This document shows positions 8,352-16,841 of a stretch of DNA of 64,000 bases, piece by piece. Made by a program: the position numbers and the translations under genes. Under the pieces are notes generated by a model. That model saw nothing but the letters and a program-made list of their open reading frames with translations. It ran no database searches and was not told where the DNA came from. The DNA comes from Streptomyces chattanoogensis (GTDB lineage Bacteria > Actinomycetota > Actinomycetes > Streptomycetales > Streptomycetaceae). The stretch is from NCBI RefSeq assembly GCF_001294335.1, contig NZ_LGKG01000163.1, positions 1 through 64,000 on the forward strand, in the 5' to 3' direction. Each line of letters begins with the position of its first letter. Within the stretch, counting starts at the first letter, position 1.

Positions 8352-8500
8352 TGACCTGAGTCAGAGATGTCTGGCAGTTCTCGTGAGCCGTCCAGGACTT
8401 GCGGAAGGACCGATTTCGTCGGGCCAGGGTCCTGACCTCGGAAGCGCTGAGCAGCTCGCCGAAAACCGACGAGCTGTCAGAGAACTTCTGACTCAGGTCA
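8352..8500. mobile_element. MITE-like element with 14-bp perfect inverted repeats
   Basis: TGACCTGAGTCAGA at 8352-8365 is matched exactly by its reverse complement at 8487-8500. Inside, AGTTCTC recurs in inverted orientation next to each end. The 149-bp unit has no transposase and lies 7 bp behind the IS5 remnant. It could be a non-autonomous element or the joined ends of a deleted insertion sequence. No clear target duplication is visible. Confidence 0.45.
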
Positions 8501-8843
8501 CCAGCTCCGGCGGAGCGGAAGAACAGCTGACAGCCCGCCGCGTACGCAGGCCACCGTTGACCTGCCGATTTCCGCACGGAGAACTGCCCGATCGGCCTGT
8601 TCGCCGCTTACGTCTCATCCAGAGGTCGTGCTCTAGTGGACCTGTGCCCGCCCGAAGTCCAGGACGGGCGAGGCGGGCCGCTGCCGGGCTGGTGGCGCGA
8701 GCGCAAGAAGCTCTCGTCCGCATCGTCCACCAGCCGACTCCGGAGAACCGCCGGCACCGCCGGCAGCGCGCGGCTCCCCCCTCCCCCGGTCATTCGTATC
8801 AGGCCGCCAAGCCTCAGTCGCTCGCCCGTCTCCCCCTACACCG
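8501..8843. other. Intergenic region, no gene recognised
   Basis: About 340 bp between the inverted-repeat element and the acyltransferase stop codon. Open frames here lack motifs and codon bias. Confidence 0.4.
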
Positions 8844-10049
8844 TCACAGCACACGATCCGCGCGAGGAAGGGAACGAACGGCATAGGCCACGGCCCAGCA
8901 CAGCGGCAAGGCGAGGGCTGCGACAAGTGCGAACTTGGCGGCTGCCGGGGCATGCAGCCAGCGGAATGCGAAACCGAGCCCAACCAGCACGGGCGCGTGG
9001 ATGACGTAGACGGCGAAGGCGTGGCGGGACAGGAATCCGGCGGTGGTTCCCTGCCGGTTGAGGCGTTCGCGGAAGAAGACGGTCAGGCCAAGGACCATGC
9101 CCACGGCGAACGTCGACTCCCACGCGGACGAAACCAGCGACTGCCAGGTGCCGTGCCCGTCGAGCGCTCCCGTCTTCACAGTGGCGACGAAGGGGAGGTA
9201 CGCGAGCGTCGCAGCGGTGGCGACGGCGAAGCCCACACGGCCCGCGGCGCGGGAAAGGGTCTGCGGCCAGCCACGACGGTAGGCGAGCACTCCGAGGACG
9301 AAGAAACTCGCGTACTGCGGCATATAGCTGGGGGTGGGCAGGCCGAGGAAGGGGACGTAGGTGTCGTTCGGCACGACGAAGCGCCAGAGGTAGGTGGCCA
9401 GGGCAAGCGCGACGGTGAAGACGACGACGGCGAGCGGGCGCAACGGCCGCGGGGCCCGTACCGTCTCGCGGCCGGGCTCCCCGGCGGAACCGAGCAGGCG
9501 GCGTGCGCCACGGCGGCGGACGAGGGCGTAGAGCACGGCGAACACGAGCAGCACTTCGACGAACCACAGCGGGCCCGCATCCCAACTCAGCACGTAGTAG
9601 AGCCAGTAGGGCAGCGCTTTACCGCGCTCGGCGAAGGCGTCCCGCAGGTCGGCGTACCCGCCGAAGCCCGTCAGAGGACGTATCAGCAGGAGGAAGGCGA
9701 GCAGGGGAATGCCAAGCCGCTTGAGACGGTCCCGGAAGAACGGACGTGCGCCCTTGCGGTCGTAGGAGGCCGGCGTGAAATACCCGGCGATCATGAAGAA
9801 GAATCCCATGAAGAACGCCTGGTTGAACATGACGAAGACATCCAGGAGCAGCCCGGAGCCGTCCTTGGCCGGCTCGGTGTAGTACCAGGCCGGGATGTTG
9901 CCGTAGGTGACCGCGGTGTGGTGCAGCACCACGAGCGCCGTCAGCGCGATACGCAGATTGTCGATGTAGAGCAGCCGGGGGCGCTTCGGCCTGTCGGCGG
10001 ACGGCTCGGGCCCGGCCATCACGGCCGTGCGTTCCAGATCGTCTGTCAT
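8844..10049 (-). CDS. Membrane-bound acyltransferase (acyltransferase 3 family)
   Basis: From ATG 10049 (ribosome-binding site CGGGGAGA) the protein has 401 residues and about ten hydrophobic helices. YIDNLRIALTALVVLHHTAV near residue 28 carries the catalytic-type His of the OafA/acyltransferase-3 family, and the RDRLKRLGIPLL segment is typical. Members transfer acyl groups to cell-surface glycans, lipids or secondary metabolites. A TetR-type regulator lies upstream on the same strand and may control it. A 60-bp GAGTT repeat occupies the leader. Confidence 0.88.
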   Translation of the reverse strand: MTDDLERTAVMAGPEPSADRPKRPRLLYIDNLRIALTALVVLHHTAVTYGNIPAWYYTEPAKDGSGLLLDVFVMFNQAFFMGFFFMIAGYFTPASYDRKGARPFFRDRLKRLGIPLLAFLLLIRPLTGFGGYADLRDAFAERGKALPYWLYYVLSWDAGPLWFVEVLLVFAVLYALVRRRGARRLLGSAGEPGRETVRAPRPLRPLAVVVFTVALALATYLWRFVVPNDTYVPFLGLPTPSYMPQYASFFVLGVLAYRRGWPQTLSRAAGRVGFAVATAATLAYLPFVATVKTGALDGHGTWQSLVSSAWESTFAVGMVLGLTVFFRERLNRQGTTAGFLSRHAFAVYVIHAPVLVGLGFAFRWLHAPAAAKFALVAALALPLCWAVAYAVRSLPRADRVL

Positions 10050-10070
10050 GGAATGGTCTCCCCGTTCAAT

Positions 10071-10130
10071 GAGTTGAGTTGAGTTGAGCTGAGTTGAGTT
10101 GAGCTGAGTTGAGTTGAGCTGAGTTGAGTT
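10071..10130. repeat. 12-copy pentanucleotide repeat (GAGTT/GAGCT) in the acyltransferase leader
   Basis: Twelve consecutive 5-bp units, nine GAGTT and three GAGCT, lie 21 bp upstream of the acyltransferase start codon. Copy-number change here would alter promoter or leader spacing without shifting the reading frame. Confidence 0.92.
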
Positions 10131-10194
10131 CAAGCAGGTCAAGTCAGGTCAGTGCGGTTCAGCACAGGTCAGCGCGTTCAGGGGGCAGTGCCGT

Positions 10195-10869
10195 TCAGTC
10201 ACGGGCGCGGCTGTCCGCGCGCGTGGCGTGCTCGAAGATGCCGGCGAGCTCGCGGGCGTACGCAGTCAGGTCGTGCTCGGGATGAGCGCTCCAGTACGCG
10301 AACATGTTGTCGATCCCGGCCTGGAGGCTGACGGCCATGACGCGGACATCGAACGCACGGAACTCGCCGCTCTGCTGGCCCTCCAGGAAGACCTTCTCCA
10401 GCGCGACGTAGATCGGCTCGCTCGACGCGATGCCATAGCGCGGCGCTCCGTCAGCAGTACGGAAGTGACTGAAGATCTCGCCGAGCGCGGCGAGTTGGGT
10501 CTGGTGGCCGAGCATGTACTCGGCGACCGACTCGATATAGACGCGCAGCCACACGGCCCCACCGGACTGCCCGTCCAGCCGGGCGCCGACAAAGGCGCCG
10601 ATCCCCTCGTAGACCTGCTCGACGAGCCGCTCGATCAACTCACTCTTACCTGCGAAGTGGTACGAGATCACCCCCTTGCTGATCCCCGCCCGTTCGGCGA
10701 TCTGTGCCAATGAGGCCTTCGCAAACCCCCGTGCTGCGATGGTCTCGACGGCGGCGTCGATGATCTGGGCGCGGCGCGCCTTCTCGATGAACGAGCGTTC
10801 CGGCTCCTGCGACTCCGACTTGCCCTTCCCGGCGTCGGACTGGCCGCCGGGATCAATTTTTGACCGCAT
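10195..10869 (-). CDS. TetR/AcrR family transcriptional regulator
   Basis: A 224-residue regulator with an N-terminal TetR helix-turn-helix (about residues 33-75): RRAQIIDAAVETIAARGFAK, then ISKGVISYHFAGKSELIERL, nearly the family consensus. The C-terminal domain is a ligand-binding helical bundle. The start is taken as ATG 10869; a TTG at 10875 would add two residues. The basic/acidic first 25 residues are extra. It probably regulates itself and the downstream acyltransferase; AAAATTTT at 10875-10882 just upstream could be part of an operator. Confidence 0.93.
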   Translation of the reverse strand: MRSKIDPGGQSDAGKGKSESQEPERSFIEKARRAQIIDAAVETIAARGFAKASLAQIAERAGISKGVISYHFAGKSELIERLVEQVYEGIGAFVGARLDGQSGGAVWLRVYIESVAEYMLGHQTQLAALGEIFSHFRTADGAPRYGIASSEPIYVALEKVFLEGQQSGEFRAFDVRVMAVSLQAGIDNMFAYWSAHPEHDLTAYARELAGIFEHATRADSRARD

Positions 10870-10875
10870 GGCCAA

Positions 10876-11266
10876 AATTTTAGGCGCTCGGCCAACTGCT
10901 GTCCAGGCGAGTCCGATTGAGTCGATCGTCGAGGCGTCAACATGGGCGTCATCACCGGCAGGACCGGGCCTACCGTTCCAGGCGCATCACTGGTGCCACC
11001 GGCTTGGCCTGGAGACCTGGCGACCTGGCGACCTGGCGACCTGGAAGCACGGACGTCAGCCGTCACCTGAGAAGCGGCCACCGCACACCACACAGACCCA
11101 ACAAAGCGTCAGCCAGGACTTGACGGGGCAGACACCTCCGCGCGTCGCAGTCGCCACCAGACGGGGCGACCTCGCTGCACTCCGCAATCGCCGACTTCGC
11201 CGACCTCGCCGACCTCGCCGACACGGCTTGCGCCTTCCGCAACGGAAGGTTCTACCGTCCCGACTC
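10876..11266. other. Divergent intergenic region with short tandem repeats
   Basis: About 390 bp between the TetR gene and the DUF2268 gene. It contains four copies of (C/A)GACCTGG (11013-11044) and a GCCGACCTC triplication (about 11195-11225). No gene recognised. Confidence 0.6.
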
Positions 11267-12157
11267 ATGAAGATTGTTGTTCATGACACGGCGTCCGCCA
11301 TGCTCGATCTCCTGCAGCGACCGCTGGACGAGCGGCCCGACGCCCTACGAGAAATGCTCAGCCCGCTCCAGAACGTGATGGCCACCGTGGGGGATATCGA
11401 CCTGGTCCACATGCACCACCGCCTGGGCAGTGGCTTCCGAATCGACCGTGAGGACTCGCGATACCTGCCCGCCCTGCGTCAGATGCGCGACGCAGGCGTG
11501 TGGAACCAGATCGAGGACTCCCTCGCCGCAGCGTGGGAGCGGATCAGCGCTGCGGTGCCCGGCATCAAGCACGCCGAGACCGTGCACGTCGTCGTGGTGC
11601 TCGGTAACCCCGACGACGACCACCTGACCGTCCGCAGTGCCGGCTACTTCGGCATGGGCGGCTTCCCGGGCGCGATCCACCTGACGATCTGGCCCACCGA
11701 AACGAGCCTGAAGAAGATCGCGTACGGCGCCGCGCACGAGCTCCACCACAACGTGCGCTACGCGAATGTGGTCTGGGATCCGATGGCCGTCACGGTGGGC
11801 GAACACGTCGTCGCCGAGGGACTGGCCGAGGCGTTCGTTCGGGAGGTGGCCGGCGAGCAGGCCATGGGCCCGTGGTCGAAGGCGCTGACCGACGCCCAAC
11901 TGGACAGTGCCTACGAGAAGATCAGTGCCGACATCGACGTGGCCGGGATGCAGAACCTGACCGCGTATGTGCTGGGCGATGCCACCGCGCAGCGCATGGG
12001 GCAACAGCCCGTGGGACTGCCGGACTTCGCCGGATACGGGGTGGGGCTGCGCATCGTGGACGCCCACCTGGCGGCGTCCGGCCTGACTGCCGCCCAGAGC
12101 ACCGCCCTGTCGGCGCGCGAGATCCTCGTCAACGCGGGCGTGCCGACCAACGCGTGA
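11267..12157 (+). CDS. DUF2268 domain putative zinc-dependent protease
   Basis: ATG 11267 gives 296 residues. The motif HELHH at 157-161 is the zinc-binding HExxH of DUF2268 proteins, with a downstream EGLAEAF segment supplying the third ligand region. YFGMGGFPGAIHLTIWP just before it is typical of the family. No signal peptide, so probably cytoplasmic. Substrates of this family are not established. No operon partner. Confidence 0.82.
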   Translation: MKIVVHDTASAMLDLLQRPLDERPDALREMLSPLQNVMATVGDIDLVHMHHRLGSGFRIDREDSRYLPALRQMRDAGVWNQIEDSLAAAWERISAAVPGIKHAETVHVVVVLGNPDDDHLTVRSAGYFGMGGFPGAIHLTIWPTETSLKKIAYGAAHELHHNVRYANVVWDPMAVTVGEHVVAEGLAEAFVREVAGEQAMGPWSKALTDAQLDSAYEKISADIDVAGMQNLTAYVLGDATAQRMGQQPVGLPDFAGYGVGLRIVDAHLAASGLTAAQSTALSAREILVNAGVPTNA

Positions 12158-12342
12158 CCGCTCCGGGCACGGCACCGCGCCCAGCAGGGGGTGGTGCCTG
12201 GCGCCTGCCGAGAGCACGAGCAAGGTCGATCCGTCGTCTGCTGCTGGCAGTCACGGCGCCGGGCCGGCTGGGGCGAGTCGTGACGTTCCGCCTGGCCCTC
12301 CCGGGCGGGGCAGCCGCCCGGATGCGCGACGCCGGCCCGGTC

Positions 12343-13146
12343 CTACGACCGGCGACGCGGCTTGCCGCGACGGCCGCCCTTGGCACCGCCGGAACCGCCG
12401 GAACCGCCGGAACCGCTCCGTGGGCTCTTGCCGACCGACTTGCCTGCCGACTTGCCCGCTGTGCTGCTGGACTTCCGCCGCGTGTCGCCCGTATCGGAGC
12501 GCTTGGGCTTCGACTGTGCCGGGGCTGGGGCCGGGCGGCGTCCTCGGGAGCTGTTGACGGTGCGCCCGCGGACGATCCCGATGAAGTCCTCCACCAGATC
12601 CGTCGTGGCGTCCTGCGGCCACGACAGCGCGACGCGCGACTCCGGGGCGTCCGCAACCGTCCGGTAGGTGAGGTCCTTGCGGTGGTACAGGCGGGCGAGC
12701 GACTGCGGGACGACGAGCAGTCCCACTCCCGCCGCGACCAGCTCGATGGCGTCTTCGGTCGTGGCAGGGCGCTCGAGCGCGGGCAGTCCCGGCCGACGTT
12801 CCCATTCGAGGGTGTCGTCGAGCGGGTGCAGCACGATGTCGTCGGCGAGATCCGCGGCGGACACCTCGTCGACCGCCGTCACGACGTGGTCCTTCGGGAT
12901 CACGACCACGGTGGTCTCGGTGTAGAGAGGGATCGCGCTGAGGTCCGTACCGTCGACCGGCAGCCGCAGGAATCCCGCATCGGCGCCGCCGCTCCGCAGC
13001 ACGTCGCATGCTTCGGCGGCGGACACCTGGACCAGGGTCAGCGGGACGTCGGGCAGCCGCTCGTTCCAGATCCGCACCCACTTCGTGGGTGTCACTCCCG
13101 GGACATACGCGAGCCGGAACGAGGGGGATACTTCCGAGCCAGTCAC
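12343..13146 (-). CDS. LysR substrate-binding-domain protein lacking the DNA-binding domain
   Basis: A 267-residue protein that begins directly with a LysR-type periplasmic-binding-like fold (FRLAYVPGVTPTKWVRIWNE), including AAGVGLLVVPQSLARLYH. There is no N-terminal helix-turn-helix. The last ~65 residues are a disordered, very basic Ser/Gly/Lys/Arg tail (GGSGGSGGAKGGRRGKPRRR), encoded by a GGAACCGCC-type tandem repeat; it might bind nucleic acid. It is divergent from a DUF5997 gene, a pairing I recall from other actinomycetes. It could act as a ligand sensor rather than a repressor; function unknown. Confidence 0.8.
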   Translation of the reverse strand: MTGSEVSPSFRLAYVPGVTPTKWVRIWNERLPDVPLTLVQVSAAEACDVLRSGGADAGFLRLPVDGTDLSAIPLYTETTVVVIPKDHVVTAVDEVSAADLADDIVLHPLDDTLEWERRPGLPALERPATTEDAIELVAAGVGLLVVPQSLARLYHRKDLTYRTVADAPESRVALSWPQDATTDLVEDFIGIVRGRTVNSSRGRRPAPAPAQSKPKRSDTGDTRRKSSSTAGKSAGKSVGKSPRSGSGGSGGSGGAKGGRRGKPRRRS

Positions 13147-13204
13147 GCCGCCAGGCTACCGGTCGTGGTCGGATCCGGTGCACACGCTCGGTACCCTTGA
13201 CACC

Positions 13205-13609
13205 ATGACGTCGCACCAGACCACCCAGACCATGAAGCCCGCGACCGCGGCGAAGAAGCTGGGTGTGTACCTTCAGGCCACCCCCGCCGAGTTCCAAGAG
13301 GGTGTCGTCTCGCGCGCCGAGCTCAATGCGCTGCAGACAAATCCGCCCGAGTGGCTTCAGGAACTGCGACGCAACGGCCCGCACCCCCGGCCGGTGGTCG
13401 CAGCGAAGCTGGGCATCTCCATCTCCGGCCTCGCCCGTGGTGGCATCACAGACCCGCTCACCACGGAGCAGATCGATGCGCTGAAGAAGGACTCTCCCGA
13501 GTGGCTGCAGCGGGAGCGCGCCACCCAGGCCGAGGTCCGGAAGGAAGCGGTGCGCGTCAAGGAGAAGCACAAGGAGAAGAACGCGGCGCGAGACGATCAG
13601 TCCGGCTGA
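13205..13609 (+). CDS. DUF5997 family protein
   Basis: ATG 13205 gives 134 residues: a small, charged, predicted helical protein with two parallel sections, EFQEGVVSRAELNALQTNPPEWLQ and GLARGGITDPLTTEQIDALK, the second ending DSPEWLQ, so an internal duplication ending in (P/S)PEWLQ is visible. The C-terminus is a Lys/Glu-rich helix. It is divergent by 58 bp from the LysR-like protein. The family is conserved in actinobacteria but uncharacterised. Confidence 0.82.
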   Translation: MTSHQTTQTMKPATAAKKLGVYLQATPAEFQEGVVSRAELNALQTNPPEWLQELRRNGPHPRPVVAAKLGISISGLARGGITDPLTTEQIDALKKDSPEWLQRERATQAEVRKEAVRVKEKHKEKNAARDDQSG

Positions 13610-14038
13610 CCGCGTTCCTGATCTCCGTCCTTCGGCACTGCCTGGTACGCCCGGGAGACGCCGGAGGCAGCCTGAATCGCCTCGCCCGCGCCGTAGACGT
13701 CCTGCCGTCCCGCCATCCCGATCGGGGCGCGCAGCGGCGGCGCGGTGTCGCCCTTACCGCTGGCTGTCACGGTTGCTGGTGAAACGCCTCCGCACCATAG
13801 GCGGCGACCGAGCGTTTACAGCTCCTGACGCTCTGCGTTCTCTCTTACAGTTGGTGCTCAACAACCGGCCGGTCGATGATCACCAACAGCAACGTTGCGG
13901 GGTGGCCCAGGCGAAGCGTGTGAATGTCATGCGCATGCTTCTCCCATGTGATCCGTCCTCGCCCCAGCCATCAACGAGCGGCTGCGACCAGCGCACGGGA
14001 TACACGCCCAAAGGCACCCCGCAAGCGTGGACCTGCAG
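13610..14038. other. Intergenic region, no gene recognised
   Basis: About 430 bp between convergent genes; AT content is slightly higher around 13790-13930. No recognisable coding motif, repeat or strong hairpin. Confidence 0.5.
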
Positions 14039-14737
14039 TCACTCCCCGGCTGCGTCGAGGAAGATCTGCGCCAGTTCACGTGGCTGGGAGAACATCGGCC
14101 AGTGGCCCGTGCCCATCTCACCCAGCCGCCAGTGCTTGCTGGTCAGCAGCTTGGCCACGTCATCTCCGGGCTCGCCGCCGGCGAGCAGGCACAGGAGATA
14201 CGTCGCCGGAAGTTCGCCAAGCGACCGTGACAACACGGCGGGCTCGGTGAGCGTGGCGCCTGGGTGCGGCGTCGAGCCACCCACGATCCGTGCGACCTGC
14301 TCATCGGTGAGACCCTGGCCGTCGTAGTGGGCTGCGGGTACAAGCGGCCAAAAACCTCCGTTCTCGGCGATCGATGCCTTCACCATCGCCCCGCCGTCCG
14401 GCCAGGCGGAGACGAACGACTCACCATCGGCCGGAACACTGGCGTCGACGAAGACGATGCGGGCCAGCCGGTCGCCGATCCGCTCCGCAGCCTGACCGAC
14501 CGGGATGCCTGAGTAGCTGTGACCTACCAGGACGACATCGCGCAAATCCAGGCGTTCGACCTCGTCCACGATGTCCTGGACGTGGGTCTGCTGCCCAGCC
14601 GGCACACCGCGCTTCTCGGCAAGACCGGACAACGTCAACGGGTGAGCGCCGTGGCCAGCCGCACGGAGATACGGCACCACCTCGTCCCACGCCCACGCCC
14701 CGAGCCGCGCACCTGCAACCAGTACGAAATTCGCCAT
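14039..14737 (-). CDS. Alpha/beta hydrolase (EstC/salicylate-esterase-like)
   Basis: From ATG 14737 the protein is 232 residues. FVLVAGARLGAWAWDEVVPYL at the N-terminus and GHSYSG (nucleophile Ser) with a C-terminal TGHWPMFSQP (catalytic His) match the small alpha/beta hydrolases related to plant hydroxynitrile lyase/methylesterase and actinobacterial EstC. The longer frame to 14905 is not family-like. Cytoplasmic, no operon partner; substrate not predictable. Confidence 0.9.
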   Translation of the reverse strand: MANFVLVAGARLGAWAWDEVVPYLRAAGHGAHPLTLSGLAEKRGVPAGQQTHVQDIVDEVERLDLRDVVLVGHSYSGIPVGQAAERIGDRLARIVFVDASVPADGESFVSAWPDGGAMVKASIAENGGFWPLVPAAHYDGQGLTDEQVARIVGGSTPHPGATLTEPAVLSRSLGELPATYLLCLLAGGEPGDDVAKLLTSKHWRLGEMGTGHWPMFSQPRELAQIFLDAAGE

Positions 14738-14903
14738 GACTGCACAGTAGCGGGGCAGTCCGACCCAACGGCCCTGAAAACTCGTTCGATACACGTCCTC
14801 GGACTTGTCGCGTAACTGCTGGTCACCGGTGAGATGATCTTGCGGTGTCTGGTGTGCCCACGGCATTGGAGCCGTACTGGACAGGCACCTTTCGGGGCTG
14901 AGC

Positions 14904-15006
14904 ATGCGTCAGTTCGGCAAGGCGCTCCCCGTGCTGCGGCGTGAGAGTGCGGACCCGGTGCGCAAGGGCTGGCCGTGGAGTCTGCCGCCGGAGGACCGGG
15001 TCCTCC
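14904..15006 (+). pseudogene. Transposase N-terminal remnant (helix-turn-helix Tnp type)
   Basis: The segment MRQFGKALPVLRRESADPVR and then GWPWSLPPEDRVL resembles the N-terminus of IS5-group transposases, where the helix-turn-helix follows a (R)PWSLPLEDRVLL block. The similarity stops at about 15006 and no catalytic domain follows. Recognition is by memory of the family consensus, so moderate only. Confidence 0.45.
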
Positions 15007-15100
15007 GCGAGCGCGGCGCCAAGCCGAACTCCCGCCCTGGAGCGAGGAACCCAACACCTCCCACCGCAAGCCCGGGCTGGCGTCGAACACGCCCCTGGGA

Positions 15101-15137
15101 AAGGAGCATCGTCATGAGCAAGGAGCATCGTCATGAG
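15101..15137. repeat. Tandem duplication of ribosome-binding site plus start codon
   Basis: AAGGAGCATCGTCATGAG occurs at 15101-15118 and again at 15120-15137. Each copy carries an AAGGAG Shine-Dalgarno and an ATG. The offset of 19 bp puts the two ATGs (15114, 15133) in different frames; the first opens a 22-codon ORF ending at 15182 that overlaps the real gene. Confidence 0.9.
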
Positions 15138-16098
15138 CTTGGAAACAGGGCCGTTCGCAGCGGAACGCGCGTCGGCGGATGAACTCCGCGCCTGGTACGA
15201 CCTTTCCGTCACGTCAACCGCCGCGGACTACCCGAGCAACCCGGTGCCGCCGTACGACTCCTACGTGCACCAGCTGTGCAGGCCCACCTCGTACCTCGGG
15301 TTTCAGCGGTTGTGGGTCGCGCGCGACAACGGGCGGCTGATCGGCACGGCGAGCGCCGTTTTCCCGCCGGACGAGAACAGCGCGCGGGCCATCATCGCGG
15401 TGCGTGTGTCAACCCGAAACCGCAGACGCGGCGTCGGGACGCGACTGCTCCAGGCGATGCTGCCGGAGATCCACGCGCGTGGCTGCCGGGTGATCGCCGG
15501 TCAGGCCAAGGCAGGCGCGGACGGTGAGAAGTGGACGCATGCCCTGGGCTTCCGCACGGTCGTGCAGCGCGCCTCGCACCACCTGGACATCAAGAGCGCG
15601 GACCCGGCGCGGTGGCAGGTGCCGCCGGCGCCCGGGTTCCGGATCGAGCAGTGGGTGGACTCAGCCCCGGACAACCTCGTGCAGAGTTTCGCCCGAGCGC
15701 GCAACGCCATCGCCGACTCACCCACGGGTGAGGCAAGCTATCAACACCCCGACTGGACCGCGGAACGGGTACGGCAGTACGAGGCCAGGATGCGCGAGAC
15801 CGGCGAAACACATCGGTACGTCGCAGCCGTTGAGGAGCGCAGCGAGGCGGTGGCGGCCTTCACCGAGATCGCCCTCGTCCCGCGGCAGCAAAGCCACTGC
15901 TACCAGGAGGACACCGCTGTGCTGCCCGAGTTCCGCGGACTCGGACTCGGCCGGGCGGTCAAGGCCTCGATGATGCGCTGGCTCACCACCGATCTTCCGT
16001 CCGAGGTCAGCGCGCTCGAAGCACGCCTCCCGGCGAGCGAGAGGCCGAGGGCCGGTGCACCGGAGCGGGTCGTGAGTGAGGGGAGCATGGATCGATGA
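15133..16098 (+). CDS. GNAT family N-acetyltransferase, tandem-domain, altered C-terminus
   Basis: A 321-residue protein of the double-GNAT type. The first domain has the acetyl-CoA loop RNRRRGVGTRLLQAM (about residues 94-108); the second has PEFRGLGLGRAVKASMMRWL near residue 266. After that motif the family normally continues with a beta-bulge and an N-x-x-M-x-x-x-N stretch, but here it ends in SEVSALEARLPASERPRAGA, which is unlike the family and suggests a frameshift or truncation near 16000. It overlaps the next gene by 4 bp (ATGA). Its translation start is the second copy of a duplicated ribosome-binding site. Confidence 0.82.
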   Translation: MSLETGPFAAERASADELRAWYDLSVTSTAADYPSNPVPPYDSYVHQLCRPTSYLGFQRLWVARDNGRLIGTASAVFPPDENSARAIIAVRVSTRNRRRGVGTRLLQAMLPEIHARGCRVIAGQAKAGADGEKWTHALGFRTVVQRASHHLDIKSADPARWQVPPAPGFRIEQWVDSAPDNLVQSFARARNAIADSPTGEASYQHPDWTAERVRQYEARMRETGETHRYVAAVEERSEAVAAFTEIALVPRQQSHCYQEDTAVLPEFRGLGLGRAVKASMMRWLTTDLPSEVSALEARLPASERPRAGAPERVVSEGSMDR

Positions 16099-16493
16099 AC
16101 TCGGACCGACCGCTGCCTCGTGAACTCAAGGCCGTTGCTACGACATCGCTGCTGGAACTGGAGGAGCGAGCACTTGACCTCGGCCTCGGCCAGCGCCTGC
16201 CGATGCCTTGGACAGCGGCGAATGCAGCCGCCGACGAGCCCCACTACCTGTGGCCGGCTCTGTGGCACTGCCTGCCCCACCGCCCGGCTGTCCCCCGTCA
16301 CCTGCGGTGCGAGTTGCTGATCGCACTCCGTACGGGAGAACGTGTCAGGAGTCTGCTGGACGTGCTCCCGGATGACTATGCTCGCCTGCCTGGCGTGACG
16401 TCGCTTGACGAGAAGGTGCGAGTCGGAAGGCTTGTGGAGGGTGCGCCCAGTGTCTGGGAATGGCAAGTGCATGAGGGTGAGACCTTTCCCTGA
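16095..16493 (+). CDS. Hypothetical protein
   Basis: A 132-residue ORF whose ATG overlaps the stop of the GNAT gene, suggesting translational coupling. It is compositionally normal and predicted soluble, with two Trp-containing segments (PHYLWPALWHCLP and VWEWQVHEGE). I do not recognise the family. Confidence 0.55.
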   Translation: MNSDRPLPRELKAVATTSLLELEERALDLGLGQRLPMPWTAANAAADEPHYLWPALWHCLPHRPAVPRHLRCELLIALRTGERVRSLLDVLPDDYARLPGVTSLDEKVRVGRLVEGAPSVWEWQVHEGETFP

Positions 16494-16841
16494 GCAGTTC
16501 TGACGGGCGGGGCAGCGGATCAGCGCGCAACTCAGGGTGAGGACGCCTTCGGCTGTCGCGCTGGAGCGCGGTGGTCTGCTCGAACGTCCCCGAGTGATGC
16601 CCAGGCCGGTGCCGTGAAGATCTGTGCCGCGGCCTGCGCGCCTGTCAGCACCTCACCACCGCTGGACCACGGGAATCGCCGCAACGGTCACCATGCCGTC
16701 AGGAAGGCACTCGCCCAGTACGCCCTCGCAGCTGTTCCGTGCCGGGAACCTGTTCAGGCTCTCCGCCTCCAGCTGCCGGCTGTCTGCGTAGTCGAACCTC
16801 GGAATGTGCTGCTCCGACTCCCCTCGGCTGCCCTCGTCCCC
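16494..16841. other. Intergenic region, no gene recognised
   Basis: About 350 bp between convergent genes, with no motif-bearing frame. Confidence 0.45.

Noticed and set aside
8332..8886. 184-codon plus-strand frame
   Set aside because: Crosses the MITE-like element and overlaps the end of the acyltransferase; no motif and poor codon bias.
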